Shown: in pieces, positions 6,912 to 9,891 of the stretch
How positions within the stretch are numbered: the first letter of the stretch is position 1
Layout of the letters: every line of letters starts with the position of its first letter
Source: an uncultured Prevotella sp.
GTDB taxonomy: Bacteria > Bacteroidota > Bacteroidia > Bacteroidales > Bacteroidaceae
DNA length: 9,891 nucleotides
Assembly: GCA_938018155.1 (NCBI GenBank)
Contig: CALIIG010000038.1
Location: 1-9,891 of the forward strand
Direction of reading: 5' to 3'
The notes under the pieces: model-generated
The model's database searches: none
The model's input: only the letters and a program-made list of their open reading frames with translations
What the model was told of the DNA's origin: nothing
Program-made: the position numbers and the translations under genes

Positions 6912-8858
6912 ATGATGAGAATCCATCTGCTTGTCTCAGCTATCCTTCTTGCCGTTACATCGGTATCGGCCGCGGAGACAAGACCTGTTGTGCCCCAAAA
7001 TAATATAAAACATATCGGCGACACTACCGAAACCATTAGTGAAGTTGTAGTAACGGCAACGCGAACACCCAAACTTCTCAAAGACGTTCCGTACGTAACG
7101 AAGGTGTTTACCGCCGACGACATACGCAAAGCCGATGCTACAAACATACAGGAACTGATGACAACCATCATGCCCGGCGTCGAATTTACCTTTGCAATGA
7201 ATCAGCAAACCACGCTCAATATGTCAGGATTTGGCGGCAATGCCGTCCTCTTCCTCATTGACGGAGAGCGTATTGCCGGCGAAACGATGGACAATCCCGA
7301 CTACAACCGCCTCACATTGGAAGACGTAGAACGTATAGAAGTAGTGAAGGGCGCGGCGTCATCGCTCTACGGTTCAAACGCCGTGGGCGGAGTTGTCAAT
7401 ATCATAACGCGCAAGCCTCACGACAGAATGTCGGCCAATGTGTTCGGGCATTGGAGTGCCTTTGGCAGCCAGAAGTACGGCTCTGTCATCGGTTTCGCAC
7501 GGCCGAAAGTAAGCAGTCTCACCACGTTTCAGTTTACACGCATAAACGACATGAACCTGAAGGAGAAGGGCGACTTAAGTAAAGTGTTTGGAAACCGCAC
7601 GTGGAACATCAAGGAAAAGTTCACGTGGAGACCCGTAAAACGGTTGGAAATGACGGCCAAAACAAGCTATTTCTTCCGCGAACGTTACGCTTCGCAAGAC
7701 AGTCACGACCGTTATCGCGACCTTTCGGCGAGCTTAAAGGGCAACTATAAGCTCACAAAGGCCGATAATATTGAGCTTACATACCTCTTCGATGAGTATG
7801 ATAAGAGCGACCTGAACACGCAGACACGCAAGGACATTCGCGACTATAACAACACGCAGAACAGCGTGCGCACCATGTATAACCACACATTTGCAGGCGT
7901 CGGTACGCTTACAGCGGGAGCCGATTACATGCGCGACTATCTGATGAGCTACCAGTTTGAGAACGACAATAGCCACACACAGAACTCGGCCGACGGTTTT
8001 ATCCAGTTCGACTGGGACCCTTCTCCTCACTGGAATATGATTGGAGGGCTGCGCTACGACTATTTTTCGGCATCGTCAAAAAGTCGTCTTTCGGCCAAGA
8101 TAGGCCTGATGTACAAGTTCAATGCCTGGCGTTTCCGCGGGTCGTATGCAGGCGGTTTCCGTGCCCCGTCGCTGAAAGAGCTGTTCATGCACTTTAATAT
8201 GGCCAACGTTTTCACCATATATGGCAACAAGAATCTGAAGCCCGAGAACAGCGATAACTTCCAGCTTTCGGCCGAATATACCCATCGAAACTACAGCTTT
8301 AGCGTGAACGCATTCCACAATATTTTCCGCAACCGCATATCAACAGCGTGGAATACGGCTCTCAACGGCATGAATTATCTGAACACTGCCAAGGTAAGGA
8401 TAACGGGATTGGACGTAAATGCGCAGGCGCGCTTTATGTGCGGTGTAGGGCTTACTGCCGCCTATGTTTACACACATGAGAATATTCCGATGGGCCAGCC
8501 GTATACATCGTCGACCCGTCCTCACACAGCCGTACTGCGTGCAGACTACGATCACAACTTCCGTACATGGGGATTCAACGTAGCTTTAACCGGTCGTTAC
8601 CTGTCAAAACTAAGTACTCTGCAGTACACATCGGCCACATCATACACGCATACACAGCGTGTCACCTATCCTCAATATCAGATTTGGAGGCTCACGGCGA
8701 CCGGAAGGCTGAACCGCGGCATAAGGCTGACCACGACAATAGACAATCTTTTTAATTACATACCCAATTATTATTACATCAATTCGCCCACAACGACAGG
8801 TGCTATACTATCGTGTGGACTATCGGTTGACATTGATAAACTATTAAAATGGAAATGA
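6912..8858 (+). CDS. hmuR: HmuR-type TonB-dependent outer membrane heme receptor
   Basis: Outer membrane active transporter, most likely for heme or a related tetrapyrrole delivered by the neighbouring HmuY-like protein. Residues 1-20 are a signal peptide (SVSA before AETR). A TonB box is visible as SEVVVTA (43-49). The plug domain (about 55-170) includes NIQELMTTIMPGVEF, LIDGERI and VEVVKG-like RIEVVKGAASSLYGSNAVGG. The rest is a 22-strand-type beta-barrel. The heme-receptor signature FRAP (416-419) is followed by NKNL (439-442), a variant of the usual NPNL. H427 between them lies in ELFMHFNMAN and is a candidate heme ligand. At 648 residues it lacks the N-terminal carboxypeptidase-like extension of SusC-type receptors, fitting a heme/siderophore-class receptor. 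Two adjacent ATGs (6912, 6915) are possible. It starts 1 bp after the HmuY-like stop and its end overlaps the chelatase-like gene. Confidence 0.93.
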   Translation: MMRIHLLVSAILLAVTSVSAAETRPVVPQNNIKHIGDTTETISEVVVTATRTPKLLKDVPYVTKVFTADDIRKADATNIQELMTTIMPGVEFTFAMNQQTTLNMSGFGGNAVLFLIDGERIAGETMDNPDYNRLTLEDVERIEVVKGAASSLYGSNAVGGVVNIITRKPHDRMSANVFGHWSAFGSQKYGSVIGFARPKVSSLTTFQFTRINDMNLKEKGDLSKVFGNRTWNIKEKFTWRPVKRLEMTAKTSYFFRERYASQDSHDRYRDLSASLKGNYKLTKADNIELTYLFDEYDKSDLNTQTRKDIRDYNNTQNSVRTMYNHTFAGVGTLTAGADYMRDYLMSYQFENDNSHTQNSADGFIQFDWDPSPHWNMIGGLRYDYFSASSKSRLSAKIGLMYKFNAWRFRGSYAGGFRAPSLKELFMHFNMANVFTIYGNKNLKPENSDNFQLSAEYTHRNYSFSVNAFHNIFRNRISTAWNTALNGMNYLNTAKVRITGLDVNAQARFMCGVGLTAAYVYTHENIPMGQPYTSSTRPHTAVLRADYDHNFRTWGFNVALTGRYLSKLSTLQYTSATSYTHTQRVTYPQYQIWRLTATGRLNRGIRLTTTIDNLFNYIPNYYYINSPTTTGAILSCGLSVDIDKLLKWK

Positions 8859-9730
8859 TAAGGAAAACAGTTTTAATGCTTGTCATGATGCTTTCAGTAA
8901 GCATTTGTCAGGCCAAAAAGGCGTTAGTTGTAGTGGCTCACGGCGCACCGTCGGCAGCATGGAACAAGCCAGTGCTGGCCATTGAGCCGATGTTGCAGGG
9001 CATTGACATGCCAGGCATCGACTATAAACGTGTAGCTTTAATGGAGTTTACATCGCCGAACATACCCGAAGTAATCGCCGATTGCGAACGTGAACATATG
9101 GATACGGTGTTTGTTCTGCCTCTTTTTATTGCGCCTTCAAGCCATTCTGAGGATGACATTCCAAATATTTTGGGACAGAAATACACCCCTTCTACGCTTA
9201 AGGAGCTGGCTGCAGAGAACGCCCGGCTGGTGAAAACCAACATGCGTATTATCGTTGGCCCGACGCTTTATGAGGGCGATGTCATTGAGAAATCGATGTT
9301 ACGCGAAATCAAAAACATGTCAAAAGACCCTGCCAATGAGGCGGTTTTGCTGCTGGCTCACGGCGATCCTGAGCGCATCGGATTCTGGAAAAGCACCATG
9401 AAACGCACGGCCGACTACGTGAAAAAGAACACATCGATCAACTATGTTGACCAGAATCTTATCGCGATGGGCTACTATTTTGCCGACGACGTAAAGCCTT
9501 TGCTCGAACGTGCAGCCAGGGAAAAGAAGCGCATTCTGGTGCAGGGCATATACCTTATGTCCAGTGTTTCGTCAATGGACAAGGCTACAAAGAAGGAGAA
9601 ACCCGATTATCTGAAAGGCATAAAAGCCGATGTAGTATACAGCAAGGCAGGCATCCTGCCCGGCTCTACCGACCTTGTTGTCGACTGGATCAAGAATACA
9701 ACTGCTGCGTGGGTATCGTCTTTGAAATAA
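8849..9730 (+). CDS. Exported CbiX/SirB-like class II tetrapyrrole metal chelatase
   Basis: Predicted periplasmic protein of the class II chelatase fold (CbiX/CbiK/SirB group), whose members insert Co or Fe into sirohydrochlorin-type rings. It begins with a signal peptide (MIRKTVLMLVMM... to ICQA at residue 22), unlike the usual cytoplasmic enzymes. The mature part is two repeated halves. The first half has VVVAHG (H31) and PLFIAPSSHSEDDIP (H99), the usual metal-binding histidine pair. The second half has LLLAHGD (H171), but the position matching H99 falls in LMSSVSSMD and lacks histidine, so only one half looks complete. Start choice: ATG 8849 overlaps the receptor gene by 10 bp, while ATG 8855 gives a classic ATGA overlap and an equally good signal peptide; 8855 may be the true start. 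A role in heme binding, iron removal or metal exchange is inferred from the operon. Cobalt or siroheme chemistry is the alternative. Confidence 0.85.
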   Translation: MEMIRKTVLMLVMMLSVSICQAKKALVVVAHGAPSAAWNKPVLAIEPMLQGIDMPGIDYKRVALMEFTSPNIPEVIADCEREHMDTVFVLPLFIAPSSHSEDDIPNILGQKYTPSTLKELAAENARLVKTNMRIIVGPTLYEGDVIEKSMLREIKNMSKDPANEAVLLLAHGDPERIGFWKSTMKRTADYVKKNTSINYVDQNLIAMGYYFADDVKPLLERAAREKKRILVQGIYLMSSVSSMDKATKKEKPDYLKGIKADVVYSKAGILPGSTDLVVDWIKNTTAAWVSSLK

Positions 9731-9771
9731 CCATTCAACAGGAAACACAGTGCATAGCAACCTTTTTCTGA

Positions 9772-9792
9772 GGGCATAACGCTGTTATGCTC
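9772..9792 (+). terminator. First hairpin after heme operon
   Basis: GGGCATAAC (9772-9780) and GTTATGCTC (9784-9792) form a 9-bp stem with one or two G-U pairs around a 3-nt loop (GCT). It is preceded by a CTTTTTC run and followed by no T-run, so on its own it is a weak terminator. It shares the GGGCATAA string with the next hairpin and may be an RNA 3'-end structure or a degenerate copy of it. Confidence 0.5.
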
Positions 9793-9798
9793 CTGTCG

Positions 9799-9840
9799 TA
9801 ACGGGCATAATGCAATAGCATTGTGCCCGTTATATTTTAT
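9799..9840 (+). terminator. Strong intrinsic terminator of the heme operon
   Basis: The left arm 9799-9813 (TAACGGGCATAATGC) pairs with the right arm 9818-9832 (GCATTGTGCCCGTTA) over 15 bp, with a single G-U wobble, around the tetraloop AATA. TATTTTAT follows at 9833-9840. This is a textbook intrinsic terminator, 68 bp after the chelatase-like stop codon. The arms' symmetry would allow some activity on the other strand as well. Confidence 0.88.
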
Positions 9841-9842
9841 CG

Positions 9843-9891
9843 TTACATCGCAATGCTCACTGTTCGACGGCCGTCAGCAGCGCGTACGACG
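9843..9891 (+). repeat. Second copy of the GACGGCCGTC repeat element (cut by window edge)
   Basis: The 31-bp leader (9843-9873) matches 5500-5530 in the same orientation without gaps (26 of 31). After the core, however, the spacer runs the other way: 9865-9891 is the exact reverse complement of 5574-5600 over 27 bp. Because the core is palindromic, the spacer can sit in either orientation between cores. The array presumably continues beyond the window. It starts 2 bp after the terminator T-run. Confidence 0.85.

Noticed and set aside
8900..8915. Possible lipobox (VSIC) in the chelatase-like protein
   Set aside because: The residue before the cysteine is isoleucine rather than Gly/Ala/Ser, so signal peptidase I cleavage after ICQA is more likely than lipidation.

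Overview
The window looks like chromosome from a member of the Bacteroidales, most likely a Prevotella-like anaerobe. The evidence is a TAnnTTTG-type -7 promoter element before the heme operon, A/T-rich leaders without Shine-Dalgarno sequences, a calycin-like lipoprotein, an HmuY-family heme-binding lipoprotein and an M16 protease of the type common in Bacteroidota. All real genes are on the + strand. Genus assignment is inference.

Left part (2-5326), housekeeping: the 3' end of a gene cut by the window edge (probably a DUF4954-type protein), then 10 bp later a 970-residue exported two-half M16 zinc protease (HXXEH at residues 80-84), then after 71 bp a complete 548-residue class I [4Fe-4S] fumarate hydratase.

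Middle (5327-5774), a 448-bp intergenic region rich in structure: a perfectly adjacent tandem pair of 22-bp repeats, a long interrupted hairpin (probable fumarase terminator), an unusual GC-rich array built on the palindrome GACGGCCGTC with alternating spacers and a 31-bp leader, and finally a recognisable Bacteroidota promoter.

Right part (5775-9730), a compact four-gene heme/tetrapyrrole operon with gaps of 2 and 1 nt and then an overlap: calycin-like surface lipoprotein, HmuY-type heme-binding lipoprotein, HmuR-type TonB-dependent outer membrane receptor, and an exported CbiX/SirB-like class II chelatase. The likely workflow is capture of heme or a related tetrapyrrole at the cell surface by the lipoproteins, TonB-driven import through the receptor, and binding or metal exchange/removal by the chelatase-like protein in the periplasm. 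The operon ends in two consecutive hairpins, the second a strong terminator (9799-9840).

The most notable points are (i) an exported chelatase-fold protein coupled to an HmuYR pair, where P. gingivalis instead has the CobN-like HmuS, and (ii) the GACGGCCGTC repeat, whose leader recurs in the same orientation at the right edge, so that the heme operon is bracketed by copies of one element.
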